Below, piece after piece: positions 46,501 to 59,775 of a stretch of 64,000 nt of DNA. The stretch is from Chlorella sorokiniana (lineage: Eukaryota; Chlorophyta; Trebouxiophyceae; Chlorellales; Chlorellaceae). Below the pieces are notes generated by a model. The model searched no databases, was not told the DNA's origin, and saw nothing but the letters and a program-made list of their open reading frames with translations. The translations under genes were made by a program, and so were the position numbers. The stretch spans positions 1,984,001-2,048,000 of the forward strand of contig CP084619.1 in the NCBI GenBank assembly GCA_025917655.1. Reading direction: 5' to 3'. Numbering within the stretch: the first letter of the stretch is position 1; the number at the start of each line of letters is the position of its first letter.

Positions 46501-48886
46501 GCCGCCCCCGCAGCCCCCAACGTGCTCGTCTGGTCCGCCGTCGCCTGCTCCTCCGCCTTCCCCTTCCTGTACGCGCCTCAGCGGCTGCTGGCCCGCGACT
46601 CGCGCGGCGACGTGGTGGACTTCAACGCCAGCGAGGCGGGGGAGCTGCAGCGGCGCTGGCGGGACGGCTCGTTGGAGGAGGATCTGCCCATGCGCGGGCT
46701 GAGGTGGGGGCGGGGCTGCCGGGTCTGGGCTGGGGACAGCAGGGCAGCACAGCATGGGGGTGGGGAAGTTGGGGCCGCTGCAAGCATGTGGGCCCAGGGC
46801 CACTGCAACCGCCAGCTCACCAGGGGCCCCGCTGTGCATGCTGCCTGCCTCCATCCCACAGCGAGATGTTCAACGTCAACTACTTCATCGTCAGCCAGGC
46901 CAACCCGTATGTGCTGCCCCTGCTGGGTGAGGGAGGGCCTAGTTGGGGGGCTCACGCTTGTACGCATGCGCTAGTGGGGCGCGAGGCAGGGCAAGCAGGG
47001 CAACTTTGCCTTCTTTCTGCACACTGCTCCCCTGTTCCGCTTAACAGTGTGAAGCCTCGCGGCCTGGGCACGGCCCCTGCTCCCCCACCCCGCAGCCCTG
47101 AAGCGCGCGATGCCGCGCCGCCTGGGCCACCTGGCTGAGGGCGAGTTCAAGCACCGGTGCAAGCAACTGATGGAGGTGCTGCCGGCCTGGGTGGGGGCCA
47201 ACCGCCTGCTCAAGCTGCTCAACCAGGTGGGCACAGCTTGGGGGGGCTGACAGCGCTGCCAGCGCTGCTCTCATGCGGCGTTATCGGGGAAGGCGCCTGT
47301 TCTGCTGAGGTTAGCAATCACACGTGCGCATGCTTCAACGTCTCCCCCCCCGCCGGTGCGCGCCCATCCATCGCGCCGCCCCCCACCCACACCCACCCAC
47401 CCACCCCCGCCGCCAGCCCTGGGAGGGCGACTGCACCATGGTGCTGCCGGTCACCACCTTCCCCACCGCCAAGAGCGTGATCAACCTGTCCAAGGCAGAC
47501 CTGCTGCTGGCCCTGGGGGAGGGGCGGCGCGCCACCTGGGCCAAGCTGTCGGCCATACAGGTGGGCGGGGCTGGGGGCGGGGCAGCAGGCGGCAGCGGCT
47601 GCACCACAGCCCCGTGGGCAGCTTGGGGGGGGCGGGGACTGGCCATGCATGCAACCCGCCCCGCAGCAGTAGCCTAGCATCGCAACGAGTGCGTGCTGGG
47701 CCGGCACCTCGCCCCACCCTCGACGTGCACCCCGCAGGCCAACTGCGCCATCGAGGCCACCATCGACGAGTGCCTGCGCCGGGTCACCGCGAACGCCAAC
47801 CTGGCGCGACGCCGCGCCGCGCGCGCGCCCGCGCCTCGGCCGTCGGATCCGGCGGCGGGGGAGCGCGAGGTGGGGCTGCGCCGCAGCATCCCCTCCTGGC
47901 TGCACATGCCCTCCCTGGGCTTCCCGCGCAGCGACTCGCTACACCTGGGCGCCCTCAGCCCCTCCGCCTCCCGCACCCTGCTAACCCGTAAGCCGCCTGC
48001 TGTGCCTGCCCTGCATTGCCAGCTGCATGTACGTGGCTTGAAGGCGGGAAGCAGCATGCCTGTTGCTGGGCCAGGCAGGGGACGGGGGGCCGCAGGGGGC
48101 ATTCCATCCTGCGAGCGTCAGCCATGCGGCCTGCCCATGGCTTGGCTCCACCCCTCCCCTCCTCCCTGCAGCCCTGCCATCTGCCAACCTGGATGCGCCA
48201 GACGCCTTCCTGCATCTGCCCGGTGAGCCACGCCCGGCTGGGAGTTGCAGACTGCGCAGGTTGTAGCAAGCGAGCCACGCCTCCTTGCTTGCTGCTGCTG
48301 CTGCTGCTTGCACGGGACCAGCGGGCAAGGCGGCCAGTGCAAACCTCCGCTGGACGGCCACGCACTGCGCGTGCATGCCAACGCCCCGTTACCTGTGTTA
48401 TGCAGGGGAACGCCTGGGCCGCAGCCCGCGCACCAGCTCCTCTTCGGCGGCACTGCACCCGCTGTTGCAAGGGCAGCTGACGGCCACGGCGGTGCCAGAG
48501 GATGCGGAGCGGGAGGCGGCACAGGTGGCGGCGGCTGCTGCTGAGGCTGCGATCGAGGCAGCAGTGCGGGCGGCAGGCAAGAGCAGCGCCGCCGCCGCGG
48601 CAGCTGGCCTGACAGACGATGCTGGGGCAATGCTGGTGGAGGAAGACAGCAATGGTGAGGGCATGCAGGCTCACGGCCTGCCACTCATTGCCTCGCACGC
48701 CCTGCCATGTTCATAGACTACCTGTGTTTGTGTGCAGAGGTAGGCGATCCAGAGATTGCTGAGGCAATGCTGCGACCAGGGCCTCTGCTGGAAACGGGAC
48801 GGGAGCTGTGGAGGGATTTCTTCTCGCTCACGCCCGCCACTAGCCTCGCCGCACCCGGCACCGGCCTAGATTTCATTGCCCCTTGA
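43513..48886 (+). CDS. SDP1-like: SDP1-type patatin-domain triacylglycerol lipase
   Basis: Oil-body lipase of the plant SUGAR-DEPENDENT1 family, which releases fatty acids from storage triacylglycerol. From MALRQAMPARPHPLSCGLTG a hydrophobic N-terminal stretch (AGRLLQLVGWLAGRLRLRRL) leads to KELQRRMQQVDCYQDWADAA, AEVAFAVRADLLRNLGNMTN and LIQQYIQQVQDDLRYIT. The patatin core shows TALVLSGGGSFGAFHM (oxyanion loop), LPRVVSGSSAGAI (nucleophile G-S-S-A-G), EITSIEFYSFNTVGQILRHV, RILNVSVSAADTREPP, VLVWSAVACSSAFPFLYAPQ, RRWRDGSLEEDLPMRGL (catalytic D of DGS), EMFNVNYFIVSQANPYVLPL and FKHRCKQLMEVLPAWVGANR. A Ser/Ala-rich tail ends TSLAAPGTGLDFIAP. Frame breaks at 45056-45057, 45925-45929 and 46243-46245 each heal with one G/C. 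Confidence 0.9.
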
Positions 48887-49190
48887 CTGCAGCTGTAGCT
48901 GGTATGAGTTTAATTTTGCTTCTCCTTTTTTGGGTGAAGGGTGAGCAGGCAGCAGCTGGGCGGAGTAACTCTCCGTGGGCCCTCATTGACGTGCAATCGA
49001 GGCATCAAAATTTGACATATCAGACAAACGGCACAACTCATAGATTGATAAACGGTTGGTACAAGCCCTGACGTGCATCGTGGCCCTTGCGCAGTACACT
49101 CCATTGTATATCGCCTATCCACCAAACAAGTTATCGTAAAGTTCCCCTTTGAATCCCGTTCTCGCAACAACAGGACACTCAGGAGTCATA
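48887..49190. promoter_or_regulatory. Intergenic, promoter of the Rieske gene
   Basis: About 300 AT-richer bases separate the lipase stop and the Rieske start codon on the same strand. It is inferred to carry the lipase 3' UTR and the Rieske promoter and 5' UTR. No element was identified. Confidence 0.5.
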
Positions 49191-50727
49191 ATGGCAGCGG
49201 CTCTGAGCAGCAAGGTGGCCGTGCAGTCCGCCTTCAAGGCGGCGCCCACCCGCCAGGCCCGCCGGGCCTCTGTGGCCGTGCAGGCGGCTGGCGCACCCGC
49301 GATGGTGCCCGACATGGGCAAGCGCACCACCATGGTGTGTAATGAGCGTAGGAGGGCGGGGGTCGATGCCAGCCCTTCATGCCAGCCAGGAAACGGGCGT
49401 CTTTGAGGTCACAGCGCACTGGTCGCATTGAGTTCACCTGTCCCGCGTCTTTCCCAGCTGTGACGGGCGTCGGAGACTGGTTGGCAAATTGCCAACGTCA
49501 TGGCAATCGGTGCCTTCCCAACCTTTGCAGAACCTGCTGCTGCTGGGCGCTATCGGCGCTCCTGCCGTCGGTCTGGCCGGCCCCTACGCCCTGTTCTTCG
49601 TGCCCCCTCGTGAGTGGTGGCGGCGAAGCGACTGCACATCTTGGCAGCCACTACAACGGGCTTGCAGCTGCAGGAGCCCTGCTAGCCTCCATGTCTTTTC
49701 CCTCACCTGTGCACAACTCTCGGCTGCAGGGCTGGCGGTGCTGGCGGCGGCACTGTTGCCAAGGATGCCCTGGGCAACGACGTGAAGGCCTCCGCCTGGC
49801 TGGCCACCCACCCCGCTGGCGACCGCTCCCTGGTGCAGGGCCTCAAGGTGCGGCTGTGGCTGAAGCTCGAAACGATCTGCATGTGCACTGCTGCGCTTTC
49901 GTAGGAGCCTCGCTGCAGCAGCAGTGTTGGGAGTGAATGACAGCTCTCGGGAGCCCTGGGCGGCTTCTCACAACGGTGCCTGCTCAGGCTCGGCAGCAAG
50001 GGCAGCACTGCAGACGTCCATTTCAATTCAGGAAGCAGAACCTGCGGCGTCACGCGGACATAGCCCGGCTTGCAGCTTGATGTGGACAGCGTCAGCAGGT
50101 CTCCACGCTCGAGGAGGGTTTTCCCAGACCTGTCTGGTCCCCCTGGCACGCACCCTTTCGCTCACTTTCCCTGCTTGTCCCCCCACCCTCTCTTCCTGTC
50201 TGCAGGCCGATGCCACCTACCTGATTGTCAACAAGGAGGGCAACATTGAGAAGTACGGCCTGAACGCGGTGTGCACCCACCTGGGCTGCGTCGTGCCCTG
50301 GAACAATGCGGAGAACAAGTTCATGTGCCCCTGCCACGGCTCCCAGTACAACGCTGAGGGCAAGAAGATCCGCGGGCCCGCCCCGCTGTCCCTGGCCCTG
50401 GCCCACTGCGACGTGGCGGACGATATCGTGTCCTTCACCACCTGGTGAGCCTTTTGGGTGTGTGTGTCTGATTTTTTGGGGGGGGGGGGACGGGGCGCGG
50501 GCGCGGGCCTGCGTTGGCAGGCAGAAGGCAGGCATGTTTGTTGTCAGCTACGGTAATGAATGAACCGAACAGCACATGTTGACCACTCCACTTGGGGTGC
50601 CTGTGCACGTGCCTGCACTCTGGCTGGCTGTTTGGATTGTGCTGCCCTGCTTGTGCTCACGGTTATGTGCCTGGCTTGCAGGACTGAGACCGACTTCCGT
50701 ACCGGCGACCAGCCCTGGTGGTCTTAG
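49191..50727 (+). CDS. PETC: Cytochrome b6f complex Rieske iron-sulfur protein
   Basis: Thylakoid 2Fe-2S subunit that passes electrons from plastoquinol to cytochrome f. Exon 1 (49191-49334) reads [20 protein letters not shown] then [11 protein letters not shown], a plastid transit peptide, and PDMGKRTTM. Exon 2, [20 protein letters not shown], is the membrane anchor. Exon 3 has the glycine hinge, [20 protein letters not shown]. Exon 4 (from 50206) reads [20 protein letters not shown] and both cluster motifs, [13 protein letters not shown] and [11 protein letters not shown], with the two Cys and two His ligands, then [20 protein letters not shown]. The last exon gives [14 protein letters not shown] and the stop at 50725-50727. 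A frame break in the C-run 49603-49607 before the hinge needs one more C; otherwise the gene is complete. Confidence 0.97.
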
Positions 50728-51255
50728 GGAGCTGGCATGAGCTAGATGGTGATACGAGCGGTGTAGCAGGCTATGCCTGGCGAGCAGTACATGCAGCATG
50801 TTGCCCCGCCGGTTGCAGATTATGCAACCTGCTTGGCCCCCTCGTGCGCCTGACAGCAACCCATCCCTTGTTGTGTACCATCCAGCAGGCAGCGCTCGCG
50901 CTGCTGAGGATGTACCATTCTCACACTACAATTCATTCAGCAGCAGCCTCTCCTCATCGTCGCCGTGAGCGTGTCTCGCCTTTGGCATGTGCCGACGCGC
51001 CTCCAGTGTCCCTCTTCTGCTTCTAACCCTGAGAAGACAAAGCCTTTCATCGCTCATCGCAACCTTGGTGTAATTAGCCATACTCGTGTTGCCCAGGGGG
51101 CACAATCATGCAATGCGAGGCCTCGGGCTGAGAGGCTAGGGAGGCAGAGCCAGGCGGAGGCGCTGGTCACTGCAAGTGAATGCGAACCTTTCAGGCCCTG
51201 GCAGCTGCATCTGTGGCCCCTACATTGCACTAGTTCGGCTGGCAGCGCGCCGCCA
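50728..51255. other. Convergent intergenic region, no gene seen
   Basis: About 530 bases between the stops of PETC (+) and the methyltransferase (-), interpreted as 3' UTRs. No open frame with a recognisable product was seen. Confidence 0.55.
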
Positions 51256-52504
51256 TCAGGTCCGCCGTGCCAGGCCCGCCACGTGGGGCGCAATCAACGA
51301 GGCGCCGTCGACGCTGAAGCGCTGTGCCTGCACGTTGCCTGCGCCAAACACCGTCTCAATCATCGAGATTGGGTCCCGCATGAGGTGACAGTTATCCGCC
51401 AGCAGCTGCTGCAGCGGGTTGAGTGCATGTTGCGCAAGCCACAGCAGCGGCTGGCCCTGAAGGACAAGGGGGTGGGCAGCGGCAGAGCTTGTCAGTCGCG
51501 AGCCCCAATAAATGTCCGTGGCAGCCACATAACCAATGTGCCGTGCTTCCTACCTGCGCCACGGTGTGCTCAACAAACAGCAGCCGCCCGCCTGGCTTGA
51601 GCACGCGGGCCGTCTCCCGCAGCACCGGCCCCACATCCGCGACGGAGCACAGCACCTTCAAGCGGATTGGAAAGCAAGAAAATACAGTGGAAGCACGATT
51701 GGACCGGTCAGGCGTTGGGAGCATGACTGGTCGCGTTGACAGGGGGCTGGCAGTTCAGAGGCAGTCATGTCGGGCGCAGCAGGCGCGAGCCCGCACACGC
51801 ACCAGGGTGCACACGGCGGCGTCCATGGAAGCGTCGGCCAGCGGCAGCGCCTCCGCCTGCCCCTCCACCCAGCTGAAGCGGTCAGCGGGCCAGCCATGCT
51901 TCTGCATGTTCTCCTCCAAGTATGGCCGCACGAAGGCATTGGGGTCGACGCCCGTGATGTGCAGCGGCGGCAAGCTGCCGCTCGTGCCGCTGCTCATGCC
52001 GCCCGCCATGCCGTAATACTCGGCGTAGCAGTGGAGGTTGGGACCTGTACCGACCCCGAGCTCTAACAGCTGCGCGGGCTGCTCAGCACTGGCGCCAGGC
52101 AGGCCGCCCAGGAGCTCGGAAAAGAGCTGGCGCTTGAGGGGAGCGATTGATGCCTCGTACTGTGCCATCCCTTCAGCCATCGCAGTCGCAAATGCACGAT
52201 CCAAAGCTGCATTACGTGGGCGCTTCTGTTGCACTTCCGCCGCCTTAGACGCTGCCGCACAGACGGCGCAGCTGCAGGGTGTGAGTGCAGCACTCAGCAG
52301 ACGGCGGCGGGTGGCGCCGCTGGTGCTGCTGGTGCCGTCGGCTGTTCCTTGCTGCGGCGCGATCAGCAACTGGCTCAAGTGTTGTGGTCGTTTGGATGCA
52401 GACGGCTTCCACGCTGCCGCCCTGCATGGTTGCTGAGTGTCTTTTGCAGGCGGGGGCAGGCAGCGGGAATGTCTGCTTACAGCGCAAGTGCACTTCATGC
52501 TCAA
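51256..52504 (-). CDS. METTL7-like class I SAM methyltransferase
   Basis: A class I S-adenosylmethionine-dependent methyltransferase resembling the METTL7 (thiol/lipid-droplet methyltransferase) group. It starts MSMKCTCAVSRHSRCLPPPA, with an alternative ATG six bases in. It then has an Arg-rich, hydrophobic N-terminal part (TRRRLLSAALTPCSCAVCAA) that could be a targeting peptide. The fold motifs are AQLLELGVGTGPNLHCYAEY (motif I), PPLHITGVDPNAFVRPYLEE, FSWVEGQAEALPLADASMDA, and, after an intron, LCSVADVGPVLRETARVLKP and GGRLLFVEHTVAQ. The final exon reads LWLAQHALNPLQQLLADNCH and GNVQAQRFSVDGASLIAPHV, ending at 51256. The substrate is not evident. Three exons join cleanly with no frame break. 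Confidence 0.82.
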
Positions 52505-53367
52505 GGGTCATACATATGTAGCTCACAATTAAACAGGATCGGGGGACAATTGGTCTCTTGGTGCAGGTTTTTCGCAGCCGTGGCGGAAATGCTGTGCAGC
52601 GGCACCACCCGCCGCATCCGCAAGGAAGGTCTGTGCTCTAAATGGGGACCTGCACGCGGTTCCCGCACGCGAGCAGGCAGCACTGCTTGCACCACATTCC
52701 AAGGTCGAGGTGCTTTGCCTGCTGCTCTCTCGACAGCCGCATAGCATCGTGCGAGGGCTGAGGTGGCTTGAGGCCGTGAGGCCTCGGCTGGGCGGCGTTG
52801 GGCCGGCGGGGCTGGATGGTGAGGACAAGCATGGCTGCTGATGGGGCGCTGACCAGAGCGGAGAGTCTGCCCAGATGTGCACTTCATGTCAATTCAAATC
52901 CCTTGGGTTGCAACCTCGTGCTGCCTCCTTCGCCCCAGCTGCCGCTGCCACATACTCTTCCAGATCAGGGAAGGCGAGGTGGTCAGATCCTTCGTCTTCC
53001 AATCCCCCAAATCATTATGTACAAGGCCCAGGCATCCCCGTGCCGCCAAGCCGGTGCCGACGCCGATGCCGATGGCTGCCCATGCCGCCAAAGCAAGGGC
53101 ATCTCATCAGGCGACCCGCCTGCTTGGGGCTCAGATCCTTGGTGGGGCTTCCAATTCATGCTCTCATGCGTGCAGCAGCATCTGGGAATGTCCGATGCAT
53201 GGGGTGGGTGCAGCAGGTGCCCAGTGCGCTGCCGGTTTTGCGGGCGTCATGCCGGCTGCAGCGGGCGTCATGTGGTATTGAAGCCTCCGACCGCTTGCGC
53301 TTCTATTCCGCAACACAATTATGGTGCCACTTCTTTCTTACTGCGGGAACACCTGAAGGAGAGAACG
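52505..53367. promoter_or_regulatory. Divergent intergenic region
   Basis: About 860 bases lie between divergent start codons (methyltransferase minus, transporter plus). Open frames run through it on both strands but look like composition effects. The plus frame is continuous with the transporter N-terminus, so the true transporter start could be further left. Confidence 0.45.
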
Positions 53368-55702
53368 ATGCGGCGAGCCGTGGGCGGGAGTCCCAGCCCT
53401 CCCTGTGGCCCACCCCCAATCGCCAGGGAGTCGGTGGAAACACCGCATCAGCATATCCAGATGCATGAGGAACCAGCGGGAGTGGCGTGCGACGGTCAGG
53501 AGTGGGATAACAGAATACCCTCGCCGCCGCCGCCGCCTGCGCGTCCGCCGCCACCGCAGCACCTCTCGCCACTGTGGCTCACTGTGTGGCTTCTGGTGGC
53601 AGCGGCCGTGCCCGTGATGGTTGCCTTGCTTGGAGTTTGCGCCCGCTATTTACAGGCAAGCTGTGGGGCTGCTTGCCCCAAGAAGAATGCCCTGCACAGC
53701 CCTTGTCTGGCGGGCTGGTCATTCAGCTTTTCACGGTGCCTGCTCTGCCCCGGTTCCACAGGTTGTGACAACCCCGCCCTTCCCTCCCCTGCGGTTCACA
53801 TCCATGTTGAACGTCCTAGCCCTTCCCACACTGCTGCTGTTTTACTCGCTCCCACGTTGGACCCTTGTTTGGTGGCGGCGTCGGCAGCTTCGTCAGCTGC
53901 ACCTGCACGTTGCTAGCGCGGGCAGCATGCACGGCCAAGGTACCTGCAACACTGAGGCAGATGGCAGCAACAGCACAGCCTCCAAGCTGTGCAGTCCGAC
54001 GTTGAGCGCAGCCCAGGCGCCTGCCGCGGCAGCGGCCGAGGCCAAATCCCTGCCCCTGGCGGGCCCCACGCTGCCATTGATCGGGCGCTTGCGGCACCGC
54101 CACCCGCGGGCCCACCGCGCCGCGGTGCTGCTGCTGTGCGCGTCGGCTTACGAGCTTGCCATCTTGGGGCAGAACGTGGCCCCGGGGCTGGTGGACGCGG
54201 CCGTGGGTGAGCTGGAGGGGCAGCGGCGTGGTACGGTGGCAGGGCAGGCCTCGCTGCAAGCGCACGCGCGCTTGCTTGGTTCCAAAGACCTGCTGGGGCT
54301 GCCACTGTTGCAACCCCGCTCTGCCCCTCATGCTACTGATCAAGCCCATCCGTGGCGCCCTGCCCCCGTTGGCGTGCCGCTCCCCATTCGCGCACCACCA
54401 CATCCACGCCCCCCCCCCACCCCCTCCCCCAATCTTGCCGCTCACACCTCCACTCCCACCCCCCCTACCCCGGCAGTCATGCTGGTGTCCATGTTCACGG
54501 TGGTCGGCGTGGCGCTGCTGGCCTGGCTGTGGCTCAAGGCCAGCCCTCGCTGGGCTGCCGTGCTGCCCGCGGCGGGCGTCATGATTGGCGGCGCGGTCAT
54601 GATCCTGGTGCCCGACATCGTGCAGGGGGCGGGCGAGCCGGGCAGCCTGACCACGGGCCGCGCCTGGCTGGGCTTTGCCGCGTCGGTGGGGGCCATGCTG
54701 GGCAACACGCTCTTCATTGTGCTGGCGCAGGTGGGGCGGTGCTGCGCACTGGGAGGGGTGCGGGAGCGGGTGCCGCCGCGCCGGGGAAGGGGGTAATGAG
54801 GTGCCCGATGCGGCTTGCACAGCAGGCGGGGCAACCACTGTGCCAGGGAAGAGGGGTTGCGAGGTGCCCGCTGCGGCTTGCACAGCAGGCGGGGCAACCC
54901 CTCGGCAGAGCTGCCCCTGCATGGTGCCGAGGACAGGGCGCTGGGTTGGGCTGAAGTTGCTGTTGCCGCTGCCGGGTGCGCCTTAATGCCGGCCCCGCCC
55001 CTGCCCACCGCCCCCACCCCTGCAGGCCTTCAAGGATGCGCAGCTGTCGGCGATACAGACGCAGTACATCATAATCTGGATGAACCTGCTCATCGTGCTG
55101 CCCATCTCGCTGGGCGTGGACGGCGCCGACTGGGGCACCCAGCTGGCCGGCATGAATGCCAAGGACTGGGCCGCTCTCATCTTCAGCGCCTGCGTGGCGC
55201 ACGCCTGATCGCGCTCCTCATCCAGGCAAGCGGGCGCCGCCGAGCGGCATGTGCCTCGAGTTAACAGGGCATGGCTTGGGGCCAGGGAGGCCGCTGGCTG
55301 CGCGCTCATGCAGCCTGCGGGCTGGCAGAGATGACACCCTCATCGTGTTCGCCCTGCCCTCCATCTTGCATCGCGCACGCCGCACCTGCCCCCGACCCCC
55401 TCTCTGTGCGCACGCCCTCCCCTGCCGCGCCCGCTCCACCCTCACGCCCCCTGCCCTGCCCCCCCCAGGAGAGCACCACGCGCATCGGCGGCACCACGGT
55501 GGCCATGTTCTTCGGCATGCGCCTCATCGCCGCCGTGGTGGGCTCCAAGCTCATCCTCGGGGTCACCATCGTGCGCACCCCGGTGCAGGACGCGGGCGTG
55601 GCGCTCATGGTGCTGGCCATGACGGCCTACTCGGCGGTGCAGTGGCGACTGGGGGGCGGCGGCGCGCGGCGGCAGCGAGGCGCGGGCGAGCAAGGGCAGT
55701 GA
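53368..55702 (+). CDS. Multi-span membrane transporter, drug/metabolite transporter type
   Basis: A polytopic membrane protein with an acidic, Pro-rich cytoplasmic N-terminus (MRRAVGGSPSPPCGPPPIAR). Hydrophobic segments in order are LWLTVWLLVAAAVPVMVALL, LNVLALPTLLLFYSLP, AAVLLLCASAYELAILGQNV, MLVSMFTVVGVALLAWLWLK, WAAVLPAAGVMIGGAVMILV, LGFAASVGAMLGNTLFIVLA, IQTQYIIIWMNLLIVLPISL, AALIFSACVAHA, VAMFFGMRLIAAVVGSKLIL and AGVALMVLAMTAYSAVQWRL, ten in all, the number usual for the DMT superfamily (purine-permease or nucleotide-sugar type). The NVAPGLV and TTRIGGTTVAMFFGMR segments resemble paired DMT halves. The substrate is unknown. Two introns appear to use GC donors (CAG|GCAAGC near 53653 and 55226). 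A frame break at 55204-55205 (CVAHA then LIALLIQ) needs one C. Confidence 0.65.
54798..54900 (+). repeat. Two-copy intronic tandem repeat, 63-base period
   Basis: A roughly 40-base word beginning GAGGTGCCCG at 54798 recurs at 54861 with one or two mismatches, inside an intron of the transporter gene. Confidence 0.85.
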
Positions 55703-55955
55703 CTCAGTTGCCTGGCGTGCTGTTTGTGTGCTGCCGTAAATCTCTGTGACACCCGTGCGAGGCAGGAGCGGTGCCGCTCCATTGCTTGTGGCTCGGCTGG
55801 AGGGCAGCAAGGAGCAAGCCCGTTTGAGGGTGGCAGCGAAGAGCTGATTCTGCAGTGACAGCATTTGTGCAACAAGTTGCTGAAGTTGAAGGGCCAGACA
55901 ACAATTGCAAACACACGCGACCCCAGCTGGAACCATGCCGCAGCGGAGGCGGCAG

Positions 55956-57798
<1,843 letters not shown>

Positions 57799-58043
57799 AC
57801 GGCGCACTTCCAAAGTTTTGGTGAACGGGACCAGCAACCCGAGGTCTTTATCGTGTCCAAAATAAACAACAAAGTGATCAGGGCCGCTTTCATCAAGGAA
57901 AAGAGGCGGGAAGGTCAGGTTCTGTCCGGCACGAAAATGCCTGCTGATGTGTCCTCGGCACTGTCCAAACGCTGACATTTACCCTTTCATGTACCTTTGA
58001 TTATTACATTCACAGTACAGGAGCCATTGGGCGCGCTGAACGC

Positions 58044-59131
58044 ATGGTAGGCGAGGCCGGCGCCAGTCAAAACCCTCCTGACACTTTCTGCTGATTGAGT
58101 GCGCGGTTTGGGGCTTCCGCACACCTTGTGTTCCACAATTTGGTCTCAATTATCCGACATCAGGCCGCGTTGTTGCCTCCCCACCAAAATCCCGAGGTGC
58201 CTCCACCACAGGCGGACCTGAAGAGCGTATTCGCCGCCTTCTCGGCTTTTGGAGGCGGTCGCAATGGCGGGGCCGCCGCAGGGCTCGAGGGGCGCGCCTT
58301 CTCCAAGTGAGCTGGGCCTCGTCGGTTGGGCGGCGGGTGGAACCGGACGCCAGCGCCCGAGGCTCAACACACGCCAGCACCCTGCCTACAGGATGTTCAA
58401 GGATTCTGGGATGTACTGCAAGAAGTTCACGACCACTGATGCGGACCTCATCTTCACACAGGTGCGCAGGCGTGTGGGTGCTTTGCGCTTCGTCCAAACT
58501 TTGGCGTGTCACTGCGGCATACGGATGCCTGCCTTCCGCAGGTGAAGCCAAAGGGCGGCAAGCGCATCTCTTACGATGCTTTCGAGCTGGCCCTGGAGAG
58601 GGTGGCCATGAAGAAAGGCATCAGCACGCCGGAGGTCATCGCCATCATCGTTGCTGCCGGCGGCCCCAAGAGCTCCGGTACCAGGGCGGAGGCCTGCCGC
58701 TTCTACGACGGTGGGTTCCGCCGGCAGCGGCCTGGCTCCCCCAGCATGCAGTGCGTCTGCGAGGATTAAATATTGGTTTCTTGCCTGTCTGCGCGATATC
58801 TCTGACCCTCTCTTTCCTTGGCCACATGGCTTCCACGCGTCCTGCCACCATGCGGCCTCCAGACAAGAGCAACTGGTGAGCTGTGATGCTTGAATGAAAC
58901 AGGGATGCAGTCTTCGCTATCCATTGCGCCAGCATCAACTTACAATGATTGTTCATGCCATACCTCACACAGGACCAGCACAGCCAAGAACGGCGGCCCC
59001 ACCAACGTGGACGGCCACCGCGACCTCAGCAGCCTGTGCGACCGCACCCCGCCGACTCTCGCGGCATCAGCAAGACCAGCAACTTCTCCCGCGCGCTGAG
59101 CGGCAACGGCGAGCGCTCTGGGGCCAGCTGA
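58044..59131 (+). CDS. TPPP/p25-alpha family protein
   Basis: Member of the tubulin-polymerisation-promoting p25-alpha family, which binds microtubules and in algae is known as a flagellar component. Exons read DLKSVFAAFSAFGGGRNGGA, MFKDSGMYCKKFTTTDADLI, VKPKGGKRISYDAFELALER, VAMKKGISTPEVIAIIVAAG, KSSGTRAEACRFYD and DKSNW. They continue TSTAKNGGPTNVDGHRDLSS, LCDR and, after a frame break in the C-run 59047-59050, RGISKTSNFSRALSGNGERS with the stop at 59131. This covers the p25 core and the C-terminal G-I-x-K/R segment. The exon with DLKSVF begins after an acceptor near 58210 and no ATG lies between. A start codon at 58044 followed at once by GTAGGC would give a three-base first exon; this is a hypothesis. 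Confidence 0.82.
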
Positions 59132-59381
59132 AATCCTGTGATACTTGATGCAGCATTTTGGGGCATTCGCCATGAAGGCGCTGCCCTTATGGGAGCGGCT
59201 GGATGTCCGTCGTGCTCGTTGGTACGTTTCATACCCTGCCTGCATACACCCCCTTGACCCCTTGTGTACGGATTTTTCATCGCATAAGCTGGATATTCCT
59301 CCAAACTCCCTGTGTGGCGACTGCCCACAAAGACTGATACGGACCGATTGTAACTTACTGAACGGAGGGCAATCGCAAGCG

Positions 59382-59741
59382 TTACGGGGCGGCCACCGGG
59401 CTGCCGGGCTGCCGCCGCTGCTGCTGCCTGTTGCCTGCAGCACTGCCCAGCAGGGATGCCATGTCAGCGGGCGCGGCAGGCTGCAGTTCCACCCCAAACA
59501 CCTCCTCAAACGCGGCCAGCAGTCCGTGGCCGTACTCCGCCAGCAGAGCGTCCTCAGCTGCCTGGCGCGATGCCGCAGCGGCGATGGCTGCCGCTGTGCG
59601 GGCTGCTGCAGGGTCGGGCGCAAAGGCGGCGGCCAGCGGGTCCTCCCACGCCTCGCTGCTGGCGCCTTCCTCGTCCTGTAGCCGCACCTGCTGCTGCTGC
59701 TGCTGCTGCTGCCCTCCCTCCAGCCACAGCTGCTGCTGCTC

Positions 59742-59775
<34 letters not shown>

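Noticed and set aside
52501-52887. 128-codon minus-strand ORF upstream of the METTL7-like gene
   Set aside because: It overlaps only the gap, has no domain, and the methyltransferase already has a good start at 52504.
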